From positions 1 through 64,000 of the forward strand of contig JAOZHZ010000014.1 in the NCBI GenBank assembly GCA_026014615.1: DNA of 64,000 bases, in the 5' to 3' direction. The position numbers and the translations under genes are program-made. Shown piece by piece: positions 1 through 8,639 of the stretch; position 1 is the first letter of the stretch, and every line of letters begins with the position of its first letter. The notes under the pieces are model-generated. The model was given only the letters and a program-made list of their open reading frames with translations, was not told the DNA's origin and did no database searches. Origin of the DNA: Candidatus Bathyarchaeota archaeon. Its GTDB lineage: Archaea; Thermoproteota; Bathyarchaeia; Bathyarchaeales; Bathycorpusculaceae.

Positions 1-889
1 ATTTTTGGCAGTTCTGGGTTTCTTTCCAGTTAAATCCGGAGATTGCGGTTTTGATGTTGGTTTCCAGAACAGAAATGCTTGTTGCGTATTCATTGCGAAC
101 ATAGCAGGGCAGGACCAGTTTTCCATCTGGACCGACGTTAATCATGGCCCAGGGTGTGCATTTCCAGTTTTTCTCTTTTGTCATGACTTTAAAATAACTG
201 ATTGAATTCACCAGGGGATACCCTTTCTTTTTCATTGCAACAAGTTTTGCAGCTATCGTCGCGATTTCTTTTGTTGTAGGTGCAGACGCTGTGGTATTAC
301 AATAATCATGCGCTATGGCCACGGATATTCTGACATTCAATTCTTTCGCCAACTTCACCATGCCTTCGATATCATAGAGATTTTCAGCCATTATTGTCGT
401 GTTAATTGTAACTGGAACCTTCCGTGCGGCTACCGTTATGCCCTGCACCGCTTTTTTGAAACACCCACCAACACCTCTTATTGCGTCATGAGTTTTTTCT
501 AAGCCATCCAACGAAACGTAGACAACACCGTTAATGTAAGGTGACATTTCATCTATTTTGGATTCGAGTAGAGTACCATTAGTTATGAGGCTTGTATGCA
601 AAGGCAGAGAACGCGAAAAAGCAAGAATCTCCACCAAATCCTTTCTCAGCAGAGGTTCCCCGCCTTCAAACGCTATTCCGCAGGCTCCCGAATTGTAAAC
701 CTGTTTTAGAATTGCTTTTTCTTGGTCTATACTTGAATCCGGGCAGGGTCTTTTCCAGAATGGGCACATTTTACATTGGAGATTGCAGTTGTAGGTCACC
801 TTGTGCCCACAAAACAGAGGAACCTTCACGTCAAATAAGTTTGAGATGAAACCACGATAGATTCGCATTCCCAACCAAAATGTTTCCAT
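1..889 (-). CDS. Radical SAM/SPASM-like protein, C-terminus cut by window edge
   Basis: The frame is open from an ATG at 889 to the left edge, about 296 residues; an in-frame TGA just upstream limits the start. The N-terminal part carries a CxxxCxxC motif (CNLQCKMC, about residue 36) that binds the [4Fe-4S] cluster and SAM in radical SAM enzymes. A GGEP motif (FEGGEPLL) and an LITNGT strand follow, both typical of the barrel. Near the edge WKCTPW and LPCYVR supply further cysteines, as in the SPASM or twitch auxiliary-cluster region. Relatives modify peptides, cofactors or lipids; the substrate cannot be told here. Family call is firm, role unknown. Confidence 0.85.
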   Translation of the reverse strand, partial: METFWLGMRIYRGFISNLFDVKVPLFCGHKVTYNCNLQCKMCPFWKRPCPDSSIDQEKAILKQVYNSGACGIAFEGGEPLLRKDLVEILAFSRSLPLHTSLITNGTLLESKIDEMSPYINGVVYVSLDGLEKTHDAIRGVGGCFKKAVQGITVAARKVPVTINTTIMAENLYDIEGMVKLAKELNVRISVAIAHDYCNTTASAPTTKEIATIAAKLVAMKKKGYPLVNSISYFKVMTKEKNWKCTPWAMINVGPDGKLVLPCYVRNEYATSISVLETNIKTAISGFNWKETQNCQK

Positions 890-1010
890 GTAATGACGAA
901 TGTTTTTGCCGTCTCCAGAATAGTTGGGAACCCGAGATCATCCTCCAAAATCATTAACATAAATCTACAAATTAACAGTAACAAAAACAAGTACTTCTCT
1001 TTTTTGTTTC

Positions 1011-1175
1011 TTAAGAAAGGGGGAAATTTTGTTCGTTCTGTTCTTTTTTCTTGATTTCTTTCTTTACGCCCCTTCCGAAGTCACTTACAGCTTTGGCACT
1101 TTTCCCGATGCCTTTACCAATGGCTTCTCCAGTTTTTTCAGCAGCAGTTTCAACCTTTTTCTTCTCTTCAGACAT
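1011..1175 (-). CDS. Small lysine-rich hypothetical protein (54 aa)
   Basis: An ATG at 1175 opens a 54-residue frame ending in TAA. The peptide is hydrophilic: Lys/Glu-rich ends flank a central stretch GEAIGKGIGKSAKAV, which looks like a short amphipathic Gly/Ala helix. No known domain is recognised. The gene lies alone on the minus strand upstream of the radical SAM gene. The unbroken frame and biased composition favour a real gene; function unknown. Confidence 0.5.
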   Translation of the reverse strand: MSEEKKKVETAAEKTGEAIGKGIGKSAKAVSDFGRGVKKEIKKKEQNEQNFPLS

Positions 1176-1403
1176 TACTAATAACACTCGATAAAAGTGA
1201 GGTTTTTTGCTAAATTTAAGAGTGGGTGACTGTGAAGCTACAGCAACAAGTGGACCGTGATTACTTCAGAGCACTACAAATACGATTCTGCGCAAACATG
1301 CTTTGAATTGAGCATCAACGTTTTTCTAAAAAACTTCCCACTGAGCAGTAACCAACAGCAATCATCAGAGTTAAGGGTAGATTTCTGGGAAAGTCATGCA
1401 ACG

Positions 1404-1413
1404 CTTTATAAGC
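1404..1413 (+). promoter_or_regulatory. TATA-like box for the small zinc-ribbon gene
   Basis: CTTTATAAGC lies about 75 nt before the ATG at 1487, and GGAG lies 9-12 nt before that ATG. The stretch between 1176 and 1486 otherwise holds only this signal. A 73-codon frame overlapping it is probably not a gene. Confidence 0.4.
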
Positions 1414-1486
1414 ACCTCGACTGCTTTCTACTTAAGCTTGCAAGAGCTGTTTTTGCAAAGTACAATTTAGGGAGTTGATATACCGA

Positions 1487-1627
1487 ATGTTCAAGTACCA
1501 AGAAACATACACCGCAGTTTGCTCTGAGTGCAGTCTGGAATTTAAAATTTCAGCAAAACCGATTGCAGGCGAACCAATATACTGCCAAGAATGCTACTGG
1601 CAAAGAAAACAACAACTTAGCGTTTAA
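1487..1627 (+). CDS. Small zinc-ribbon protein (46 aa)
   Basis: The 46-residue frame begins at ATG 1487 after a GGAG ribosome-binding site. It holds two CxxC pairs (CSEC near residue 12 and CQEC near residue 33) about 17 residues apart. This is a minimal zinc ribbon of the kind common in archaeal RNA- or DNA-binding mini-proteins. The tail is basic (WQRKQQ). Zinc binding is inferred from the spacing; the partner is unknown. Confidence 0.6.
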   Translation: MFKYQETYTAVCSECSLEFKISAKPIAGEPIYCQECYWQRKQQLSV

Positions 1628-1802
1628 CCAAGTTAAAACTTAGTTAAAAAACCCAACCTTTTTGCTTTCATCAGGTTCTTTCGGAAACGGTGGGCGCCCC
1701 ATTAATGCAAACTTGAAATTTGACAGAAAAAACAAAAAATAAAACAGGAAGTCTATTCGTCGTTGTCATGCACATGGCTATTTGAGGAATAAAGTCAAAG
1801 AA

Positions 1803-2321
1803 CTAAGAAGTTATCTTTTGCCCTTCAATCTTTTGTTCACCGCGAAGGAAGTCTAAGTAACAGTCTACAAGCTGCTTTTGTTTTGTCAAAGGATCCAAAC
1901 CGTTACACATTTGAACAAACGTCTTCCGTAACACCTCAACGTCTTTACTTGATATCTCAAAAGGCAACTCATTCCGCTCGTACATAGCTAATATTGATGA
2001 CAAACCATCGATATACACCCTATTTTCCATAACATTTTCACGTTTTTTCCGATAGGCTTTGAACCAACTTGAAACACTCCGGCTTGTAATTTGATCAATG
2101 CAGTTATTACACACATTTAGTCTATCACCTTTTTCGCTTCTGATGACTGAAACATCAAAAATAGGGTCGTTTCCGCAAACATCACAGTTCGTATGCTGTA
2201 ATGAAGCGAAATTGTCAATTAAACGATGTGTTTTGCCTCTATACTTAAAAGGCCCAACACTCTCGATGCAGTCAGGGATAGTTCTACTCAACGCCAGTAA
2301 AATGTCATCTGTTTTTGCCAT
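1803..2321 (-). CDS. Hypothetical protein with treble-clef/zinc-ribbon Cys pairs
   Basis: 172 residues. The middle holds CDVCGND (near residue 46) and CNNC (near residue 71), two CxxC pairs that could bind one zinc. The rest looks helical and mildly basic (WFKAYRKKREN). No named family is recognised. It starts 21 nt downstream of the CBS-domain gene's stop on the same strand, so the two may be co-transcribed. Confidence 0.65.
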   Translation of the reverse strand: MAKTDDILLALSRTIPDCIESVGPFKYRGKTHRLIDNFASLQHTNCDVCGNDPIFDVSVIRSEKGDRLNVCNNCIDQITSRSVSSWFKAYRKKRENVMENRVYIDGLSSILAMYERNELPFEISSKDVEVLRKTFVQMCNGLDPLTKQKQLVDCYLDFLRGEQKIEGQKITS

Positions 2322-2342
2322 TTTTGCTCACCAGCTACACAG

Positions 2343-3512
2343 TTATATCGACGGAAATCTTCGGCTTAAATAGCCCTCTAGAAATTCGCGGTCATCTGCT
2401 AATTCTGTGCTTTTTACAATTTGGCCCTCAAGCCTATCCAAAGCTACCCTAAACGTCTGTTCCGCACCATAACCTTCACCTGAACTGAAAAACGCCCCCT
2501 TCTTTGTTCTAAATTGCAGTCGGCAGTGAATTAACTGATCGCCCTTGAAGTTTGTACCATGTGTCTTCATGTAGACAAATAGCGTTCCAGCCTCTAGGGT
2601 TCCTCCGTATCTGTGGGTAAAAGATTCAAAGTCATCCATAATGGCGCCTCTTTGGACTTCATCAATTCCTACGTCTTTTACTGAAAACTGCACCGCAAGC
2701 CTTTGCACCGGCTGTTCCATCTGAGCTAAAGGTTCAAGAAAGTCCCGTTTAGTTATGATACCGACAGGTCGCCCTTTGCTGACGATCACCAAAGAAGAAA
2801 CGTTAAATTTGTGCATCTGCTCTTCAGCATCTCGCAACTTGGTTTCAGGCAAAACAGTAACCACCGGCTTAACCATTATCCCCTTCGCCGGAATACTCAA
2901 GACGGGAACTTTCTCACCCACTCTTTCACCAAACCTTTGCACTTGTCGAGGCTGGAAAATATTCTCAATAATATCATAAATACTCACAATCCCCACAAGT
3001 TTTCCGTCTTTAACTATCGGCACATGGGAGATTCCCTCGCCTCTTAAAAGGCTTAATACGGCGCCTATCGACTCATCTTCTTCGATGATACACGGTTTCT
3101 TGGTCATTATTTCTTCAACAGTAGTATTGCCCCAATTCTCCATTACCGCTCCATGAATAACATCCTCATCTGTAACAAAACCCAAAAGTTTCTCGCCACT
3201 GTAAACTGGAAGTTGCCTAATCTCACTTTCAATCATCAACTTAGCGACCTTGCTAAGAGGATCCTGCAGAGTAACAGCAGGCGCCGACCGCATCAAAGAC
3301 TTGACTTTTGTTTTTGAGGCATCAAGACTAGAGCGTGTTATCCATTTGCGAGAAATAACCCCTCTGTAACTACCTTCATCATCCATGACCGCTAAAACAG
3401 GCGGCGTCTCTTCTTTAAAAAGAGATAAACAAGAAGAAAGCGTATCATTCTCATGTACCTCCAAGAACCCCTTGGAAAAAACATCCTCGACAATTTTAAC
3501 CATAAAACTCAC
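2343..3512 (-). CDS. Four-CBS protein with C-terminal HPF/RaiA-like domain
   Basis: 389 residues. Four CBS motifs run in order at about 7-60, 70-130, 133-190 and 208-262; each has the usual strand-helix pattern ending near 'GIVS..D' or 'GFVTDED'. CBS pairs bind adenine nucleotides and act as energy sensors. Residues about 270-375 resemble the ribosome hibernation (HPF/S30AE) fold: a long helix, paired strands, and a closing helix (AEQTFRVALDRLEGQI). CBS-containing ribosome-bound hibernation factors are known in archaea. An energy-sensing ribosome-silencing role is therefore a reasonable inference. The CBS part is certain, the HPF part likely. Confidence 0.8.
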   Translation of the reverse strand: MSFMVKIVEDVFSKGFLEVHENDTLSSCLSLFKEETPPVLAVMDDEGSYRGVISRKWITRSSLDASKTKVKSLMRSAPAVTLQDPLSKVAKLMIESEIRQLPVYSGEKLLGFVTDEDVIHGAVMENWGNTTVEEIMTKKPCIIEEDESIGAVLSLLRGEGISHVPIVKDGKLVGIVSIYDIIENIFQPRQVQRFGERVGEKVPVLSIPAKGIMVKPVVTVLPETKLRDAEEQMHKFNVSSLVIVSKGRPVGIITKRDFLEPLAQMEQPVQRLAVQFSVKDVGIDEVQRGAIMDDFESFTHRYGGTLEAGTLFVYMKTHGTNFKGDQLIHCRLQFRTKKGAFFSSGEGYGAEQTFRVALDRLEGQIVKSTELADDREFLEGYLSRRFPSI

Positions 3513-3659
3513 TCAATAATATTCGCGTGCTATCATTTAAGCATTAAACGAAAAGCAGAAACCCTTAGAAATAGACAACAATAAAAAGTCTTTTCAAATC
3601 ACATGAGAAGTCACGATTGGCACCAGCATTATAAGCTTGACTTAACAATTCAATACTAG

Positions 3660-3917
3660 GTGTTTTGGTTGAGTAAAAAGCGACGAGTAAAACCTGCAGG
3701 CACAGATTATGTTGAACCAAAGGAGAATCAGGAATCAGAAACAGAAGACATCTACAACGATAAGCAACGAGAAACAATGCTTAAAGAGGATGAAATAACT
3801 GCATCGGAGAATGCGTTTATGGAAGGCAGAGAAATGGACATGAAGAAGAACCGAAAAGCCAGTCATGATGATTCGGTGTCAGTTGAGCTTTCTAAGCATG
3901 AGTATGAAGAGGATTGA
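3660..3917 (+). CDS. Small highly charged hypothetical protein (85 aa)
   Basis: The frame starts at GTG 3660; a TTG at 3669 is also possible. The product is 85 residues, dominated by Glu, Lys and Asp, with no hydrophobic core or Cys, so it is probably disordered. It stands alone between minus-strand genes. Function unknown. Confidence 0.45.
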   Translation: MFWLSKKRRVKPAGTDYVEPKENQESETEDIYNDKQRETMLKEDEITASENAFMEGREMDMKKNRKASHDDSVSVELSKHEYEED

Positions 3918-4068
3918 TTACGAAAACTATTTTTCCGTTGGGCGCAAAAAAAACTAACTGCCCAAAACTAAATTGGTGACACCCCGACAACATGGTGAAT
4001 TTCAAAGACTTTCGGCTACGGTACTGCCCAGAAACATTTCTAAAGGTAATCTTGGGCACATTTGTTTT

Positions 4069-4584
4069 TCAGTAGTGGCAAGTTGCTGATGGTTGTTCGT
4101 CTTTCCCAGTCGCCCTCCAGATTTCTACAGCAAAACCGGTAAGTGCCCAATGCCAACCTCTTTTCTCCACAACCTGCTCACCAAACTCTTTCTGTATTCG
4201 CTTGTTCATTCGTATTATTCTGCGACTAACCTGATGACGCATCACCTTAAAGCGTTCAAGCTTAGCAGCCAAGTCCTTCGGCAACAAGCCAGGCGAACCA
4301 GCCTCAAAAAGAAATTGCAAAATCTCCCGGTCAACCTCATCCTTGCAAGCAATCCGCTCAATCAACGACTGCTCAAAATTGAAAGACCCCTTCAGACCGG
4401 CAAAGATTGTGCGCAGCATCAGCTTAACCTCTTCAACTTCTGCAAGAGTTCGTTTGAGGAGCTGCTGATTATACTTCAAGCGACCTATCTTCTCGCTTTG
4501 GCTGCGCTTCTTTTTTTGTTTTTGAACAGGGTTTTCTGTGCTTTCCATATCAGAATGCACACTCCAAGAAAATCGCTCCATCAA
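4069..4584 (-). CDS. Hypothetical protein with winged-helix-like C-terminal half
   Basis: 171 residues. Residues 18-60 are very basic (KQKKKRSQSEK) and lead into a predicted helix or coiled coil. Residues about 85-150 follow a winged-helix pattern: 'DREILQFLFEAG', 'LLPKDLAAKL' and 'VSRRIIRMNKRI', then the wing-like 'KRGWHWALT'. A DNA-binding role is inferred from this pattern only. It lies downstream of another winged-helix gene on the same strand. Confidence 0.6.
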   Translation of the reverse strand: MMERFSWSVHSDMESTENPVQKQKKKRSQSEKIGRLKYNQQLLKRTLAEVEEVKLMLRTIFAGLKGSFNFEQSLIERIACKDEVDREILQFLFEAGSPGLLPKDLAAKLERFKVMRHQVSRRIIRMNKRIQKEFGEQVVEKRGWHWALTGFAVEIWRATGKDEQPSATCHY

Positions 4585-4730
4585 AGCAGGGCAAAACTAA
4601 CAGTAGGTAATCAGGACTAACCACTGACAGAAAGGTGACTTCTGAAAAGCATGGACGTTTCCCATACCCTGCGGCATGTGCTAAAAGTGCTTTTGAACAG
4701 GGTTTCACTTCCATTCTTGCAGAGAAACTG

Positions 4731-5696
4731 TTAAGCAACATAGCTTTTGCCTCCATCTGCAACACCCCCAGACGCCTTCTGATTGTCTTCCTCACAGTCT
4801 ACCAGCCGACATAAAACATCTGCAACCTTCGCCAAATCACCACCCAACCTCTCCAACTTAGCAAGGCTACCCGAAATCCTCTCCAAATCACAAAGAACAC
4901 TATCGAATTGGCCCTCCAGCTTCTTGACACGCTCAGGCATCAACAAATACTCCACAGCCGCATCCCGACCAAGATGATCAAGCTCACCCTCATCCTCACC
5001 AGGACTATCATCAATAACCCGCTTAGGAGTACTCACCGTGAAGTAGCGGTTTAAGAGATTGGCAACTGGGTCATCAACGCCCAACTCATGACGTTTGTTG
5101 ATTTGCCCTTCACCAAGCAGGCAACCATACTTGCACATCAGACCCTTGGCAACGCGGTCAGCCAGATTCTTAGCCAAAGTCACCAACTCACCCGGACTGC
5201 GACCATACAACGTCTCCACATGAACAATCCAACTGGTCGTTGTATGTCTCACCTTCACGCCCTGCTCCAAACCCAGAAGCGCCGTCCAATTCTGCATCTC
5301 CACCCGCCGAAAATCACCCAACGGATAAACGCCCTCACGCAACACAGGGAACTTGAAGAAACAACGATGCAAACGAAACACACCGCTACTGAAAAGCACG
5401 CCCTCACATGATATGAGAAAGTTTTGACCTCGCTCCGTAAGCTCGTAATCAACAAAGTTGCTGCGCTTTAATCTGTGGATTAGCCCTGCCTTTTCCAGCT
5501 TTTTCACGTAGTAGGCGACATGTTGTTTGCTCCATCCACGGGCGCGGGCTATCTTGGCGGGGTACATTTTGACCTCAATGCCCTTAAGAATCGGGATGAC
5601 GCGGGAGCGGACGGTATAGAAGTCAAATTTGACTTTTGACTTTGAAAGAGAAACAGTTTGACTTCTACCCGTAGACCCGACCAAAACAAGTTTCAC
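4731..5696 (-). CDS. Winged-helix DNA-binding protein with coiled-coil C-terminus
   Basis: 321 residues. A MarR/ArsR-like winged helix spans about residues 43-95 ('KIARARGWSKQHVAYYVKKL', then 'DYELTERGQNFL'). A middle domain of unknown fold follows, then an acidic linker (DDSPGEDEGE). The C-terminal 80 residues have a leucine heptad pattern (KLEGQFDSVLCDLERI) predicting a coiled coil. The start overlaps the upstream gene's stop by 4 nt, so the two are translationally coupled. It may be a regulator or an element-encoded partition or replication protein; the sequence does not decide. Confidence 0.65.
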   Translation of the reverse strand: MKLVLVGSTGRSQTVSLSKSKVKFDFYTVRSRVIPILKGIEVKMYPAKIARARGWSKQHVAYYVKKLEKAGLIHRLKRSNFVDYELTERGQNFLISCEGVLFSSGVFRLHRCFFKFPVLREGVYPLGDFRRVEMQNWTALLGLEQGVKVRHTTTSWIVHVETLYGRSPGELVTLAKNLADRVAKGLMCKYGCLLGEGQINKRHELGVDDPVANLLNRYFTVSTPKRVIDDSPGEDEGELDHLGRDAAVEYLLMPERVKKLEGQFDSVLCDLERISGSLAKLERLGGDLAKVADVLCRLVDCEEDNQKASGGVADGGKSYVA

Positions 5697-6046
5697 CTCA
5701 GCTTTGGAAGCACATTTTCCTTGATTTTTTGTCTTAGCGCTTCTATGCAGTCGTCGAGTTCTGCCAAGCTTAGCAGGCGTTTATCATTAAACTCAGCTAA
5801 CGCTGCTCTCAAGGAATCGCGGTTTTCAACAGAGTCTCTTATGCGAAAGAACGCCGAAATGCCTGCCCTACCTTCGACGACTACTGGCGCCATCATGACT
5901 TCAAACTCGACATTTTTAGGGGTTCCAGGCGCAAAATAGCAATGCTCCAAATACTGCCCAAAGCCGCCGTTATAACCGAAAACAATCCAGCGGCCATCGG
6001 TCAGCCAATCAGCGGCGTTTACCCTGCTAAGGACCAGATCCAACAT
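5693..6046 (-). CDS. Hypothetical protein coupled to winged-helix gene
   Basis: 117 residues, beginning at ATG 6046 and overlapping the next gene's start by 4 nt. The first 80 residues look like a small alpha/beta domain; the last 35 are helical and charged (DDCIEALRQKIKENVLPKLR). No family is recognised. The tight overlap with the winged-helix gene suggests the products act together. Confidence 0.55.
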   Translation of the reverse strand: MLDLVLSRVNAADWLTDGRWIVFGYNGGFGQYLEHCYFAPGTPKNVEFEVMMAPVVVEGRAGISAFFRIRDSVENRDSLRAALAEFNDKRLLSLAELDDCIEALRQKIKENVLPKLR

Positions 6047-6141
6047 AACCCTCCTTGCGCTGGATTCTCTGGCCGCTACCTTTGAAGACTAAACAGGCTT
6101 CGCTTGATGCTATGCGATTAATTGATCTTCTGCCCTGCATC

Positions 6142-6163
6142 GCGGGTTCGGTGCAGCACCCGC
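6142..6163. other. GC-rich nested hairpin between tRNA-Lys and hypothetical genes
   Basis: GCGGGT at 6142-6147 pairs with ACCCGC at 6158-6163. Inside the same stretch GGTGC (6150-6154) pairs with GCACC (6156-6160), so two mutually exclusive hairpins are possible. It lies 123 nt downstream of the tRNA-Lys 3' end on the minus strand. A role in processing or termination is only a possibility. Confidence 0.3.
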
Positions 6164-6295
6164 ACCAAAAAACGCAGTCCATGCAATAGAAAACTTGGGG
6201 CGTAGACTGCGCACAGTTTGGACTAGAATTTTCGGGTTTGGGTTGTTTGGAAAAAGAAAAAGTTGGGTAGAAACGGGATAAATTCGTGGCGTGTG

Positions 6296-6373
6296 TGGCG
6301 GGCCCGACGGGAATTGAACCCGCGACCTACGGATTAAGAGTCCGCCGCTCTGGCCTGACTGAGCTACGGGCCC
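6296..6373 (-). tRNA. tRNA-Lys (CTT), CCA encoded
   Basis: The minus strand folds into a full cloverleaf. The acceptor stem is GGGCCCG/CGGGCCC, the D stem GCTC/GAGC, the anticodon loop CTCTTAA (anticodon CTT), the variable loop AGGTC, and the T arm GCGGG-TTCAATT-CCCGT. Discriminator G and CCA follow in the DNA (6299-6296). A TATA-like CTCTATATT on the minus strand near 6412 sits at promoter distance. The 325 nt between this tRNA and the gene at 6699 hold its promoter, a TATA-like ATTTAAAAG near 6650, and nothing else I can support. Confidence 0.95.
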
Positions 6374-6698
6374 GCAGATGTTTGTTCGAAATGGAATTTT
6401 CATCTATCAATATAGAGGTTTCGCTTAAGTTGACGGCTTCTTGGGTGTTAGGGCGAACCGTTACGCACACACAGTTAACCGAGTCCACAGCCAATGGGAA
6501 AGCTGTGAAGAAGGATGGAGAAACGTAAAACGTCAAACAAGAACACAAAGACAAAGAGAACTGGTGGAATGTTTTCTTAGTTTAGACTTAGATGCAAGCG
6601 GCAACACCGCCTGAAGACTCATGAAAAAGTCTTAGTTGGAGCCAAAAATTTAAAAGTGCGGGGAACTTTTTGACGACAAAAACCAAAGGTGCTATAGA

Positions 6699-6806
6699 AT
6701 GATAAATGTTGCATCAACTTTGATGTGGATTTCTCTTGGCGCAGGCTCTTTCGGATTAGCCTTAGCCGAGTACATCATAAGCAAACGACGGAAAAAAGAA
6801 AACTAA
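6699..6806 (+). CDS. Single-pass membrane microprotein (35 aa)
   Basis: ATG 6699 opens a 35-codon frame. Residues about 4-27 form one hydrophobic helix rich in Gly and Ala, followed by a strongly basic tail (SKRRKKEN) that would stay inside the cell by the positive-inside rule. An AT-rich box (ATTTAAAAG, near 6650) lies upstream and a hairpin terminator follows at 6824. This complete transcription unit supports a real small gene. Function unknown. Confidence 0.55.
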   Translation: MINVASTLMWISLGAGSFGLALAEYIISKRRKKEN

Positions 6807-6823
6807 AGACCAAACACTGAAAG

Positions 6824-6849
6824 AAGAGCACGAGCAGTGTTCTTTTTTT
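6824..6849 (+). terminator. Hairpin plus T-run terminator
   Basis: AAGAGCAC (6824-6831) pairs with GTGTTCTT (6837-6844), with one G-T pair, around a 5-nt loop. A run of T follows. It closes the microprotein unit at 6699-6806. Confidence 0.5.
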
Positions 6850-6960
6850 CAGTGCTATTTCTTCAGTTTTAAATATAGTGATTTTCTGCGGAGGTTGCTT
6901 AGGGAAGGTATTTTTTGGGCAAAACGTAGGTTACTGTCAGAGATGTTTTGAGGTGTTCAA

Positions 6961-7149
6961 ATGACCATAGACAGGAACAAAATAAGTGGTGAGCATCTTA
7001 CCGAGCTGAAAGAGCTTGTTCGGGAGCAGCAGGGAAAAGCGTCTAAAGAGAAGATTTTGGCGATTTTCTGTCAAAGGCACGGTGTCTCCGTGGAGCAATG
7101 CCAAAAATACTACGACCAACTTGTAGCCGACGGCGAAATCAAAGAATAG
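6961..7149 (+). CDS. Small helical hypothetical protein (62 aa)
   Basis: 62 residues from ATG 6961. The sequence is helical and charged and reads like a small helix-turn-helix or three-helix bundle ('KASKEKILAIFCQRHGVSVEQ' pattern, then a final helix with DGEIKE). No family is named. It is convergent with the Hsp20 gene. Confidence 0.5.
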   Translation: MTIDRNKISGEHLTELKELVREQQGKASKEKILAIFCQRHGVSVEQCQKYYDQLVADGEIKE

Positions 7150-7183
7150 TCGACGAAAAAGGAAGAATAAAGAGGTTTGTTCT

Positions 7184-7519
7184 TTATTCTATCTGGATTC
7201 TTTTCCCCTTCAAAGGTCCTTTTAGGGGAATCTCAACTGTTAGTAAGCCGTTTTCAAATTTTGCTTTCGCTTCATCTTCCTTGGCAGGATGCGCTAAACT
7301 ATAACAGCCTAAGTAGACGATGTCGTCACGGGCAGCCTCCACACAAACGCTTTGTTCACCCACCGAAAGCTCCACATGCTCCTTAGCAACACCAGGCAAC
7401 TCAATTTCAATAGAGTACGCTTTGTCGTCGTGGTCTATGCAGATTTCAGGAGTGACCACAGTCACGGTTTCTTCTTCCTCATCAGCTTCGGGTTCCTTAA
7501 CAACTTTCTTTTTAGGCAA
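7184..7519 (-). CDS. Small heat-shock protein (Hsp20/alpha-crystallin family)
   Basis: 111 residues, slightly short for the family. An acidic N-terminal tail (EPEADEEEE) leads into an alpha-crystallin beta-sandwich from about residue 25 to the end: 'YSIEIELPGVAKEHVELSV' is the first core pair, and 'AKFENGLLTVEIPL' is the conserved 'A.ndGvL.v.lPk' signature. Such proteins hold unfolded proteins in solution as oligomers in the cytoplasm. The C-terminal IxI-type contact is weak (KRIQIE). The assignment is confident. Confidence 0.85.
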   Translation of the reverse strand: MPKKKVVKEPEADEEEETVTVVTPEICIDHDDKAYSIEIELPGVAKEHVELSVGEQSVCVEAARDDIVYLGCYSLAHPAKEDEAKAKFENGLLTVEIPLKGPLKGKRIQIE

Positions 7520-7665
7520 AACAAGACACCTTCAAAAGTCTGCAACTAAATCTAGCCTGTTGCAGCTAAAAAACCTGACGTAACAGAAAAACAGCGAGAC
7601 ATCCCCGTCACTTTTGCCGTTAAAGAGCCATTCGAAACTTTGAACCTGGAACTTGTATAGGCGGT

Positions 7666-8463
7666 TTAGCTATTGGGAGCTAACTTAATTTCGTATATTT
7701 GCCGCCAGTTTTTCCCTGTCACAAACAGCCTGTCGCCTTCCGAGCCATAGGCTATCCCGTTTAGAACCCCGCTGTTAGCCGCTGCACCTTGAAGACCAGT
7801 TAAGTCAACCCATACCTTGACTTGTCCCGTATTAGGATTAATGACTGCTATTTTTGTCTGTTCATAAATGTTAGCGTACACGTCGCCGTTTATGTATTCA
7901 AGCTCGTTCAGCCTTGACACAGAAACGTTTCCATCGTAAATTTGGAGCGCCTTGACCTGCTGAAAAGTTTCAGGGTCTATAAAGTAAAGGTTGCTGGAGC
8001 CGTCGCTCATGATTAAGTTTTCGCCATCGAAAGTGAGTCCCCACCCTTCAGTGGGGTAAGAGAAGTTTTTGATCAAAGCAAAAGAGGTTTTGTCGTAAAC
8101 AAAGCCGACTTTTTCTTGGTATGTCAACTGGATTATAGCATCACCAACAAGGGCTGCGCCTTCACCAAAGAACTGGTCTGAAAGCGAAAACTCTTGCAGA
8201 ACCTCACCCGAAGCCAAGTCAACTCGCCTCAGACTAGAGAAGCCTTTCAACCCGGTGCTTTCGTATAGGAAGCCATCTGCGTAGAAGAGTCCCTCGGTGA
8301 AGGCGTTTGGGTCATGAGGATAAGTGTTGATGACGGTGTAGGTGTAGTTTTGCGCGGTTAAAGCTGCTTGGGGGTTTTCGCTGCTTAGGGAGAAGCCTAC
8401 GATTCCTATGCTAAGAGCAAGAATCATAAGCACAAACAAGGCAGACAGCGCAGTTTTCTGCAT
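7666..8463 (-). CDS. Glutamine cyclotransferase-like beta-propeller protein
   Basis: 265 residues. A hydrophobic N-terminal helix (residues 5-25, 'ALFVLMILALSIGIVGFSL') is a signal peptide or membrane anchor, so the protein is outside the cytoplasm. The remainder matches the plant-type glutaminyl cyclotransferase family (PF05096): 'YPHDPNAFTEGLFYADGFLYESTG' near the start, 'EGWGLTFDGENLIMSDGS' in the middle and 'LNGIAYGSEGDRLFVTGKNW' near the end. Family members convert N-terminal Gln to pyroglutamate. The substrate in archaea is unknown. Confidence 0.85.
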   Translation of the reverse strand: MQKTALSALFVLMILALSIGIVGFSLSSENPQAALTAQNYTYTVINTYPHDPNAFTEGLFYADGFLYESTGLKGFSSLRRVDLASGEVLQEFSLSDQFFGEGAALVGDAIIQLTYQEKVGFVYDKTSFALIKNFSYPTEGWGLTFDGENLIMSDGSSNLYFIDPETFQQVKALQIYDGNVSVSRLNELEYINGDVYANIYEQTKIAVINPNTGQVKVWVDLTGLQGAAANSGVLNGIAYGSEGDRLFVTGKNWRQIYEIKLAPNS

Positions 8464-8639
8464 ACATTATTTGTAGCGGTTGCTTGTTAATATTCTAAAC
8501 GGAACTACCGAAAAAACGGCATAACCTTTCTTCCGACCAGTATAACAGTAGGCATCGTTGCCGTCTTGAACCGTAAACCTTAAGAACACCCGCCAAGCTA
8601 CTTTTGTCAGTCGTACAAACTACAAGGTGTTGAATCAGA

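Noticed and set aside
1257-1478. 73-codon plus-strand frame
   Set aside because: A TATA-like box for the next gene lies inside it, the composition is not protein-like, and no domain is seen.
4550-4795. 81-codon minus-strand frame
   Set aside because: It overlaps the ends of two better-supported genes on the same strand and has no recognisable motif.
4069-6373. Integrated element with tRNA-Lys attachment site
   Set aside because: No integrase and no repeat of the tRNA 3' end could be found in the window.
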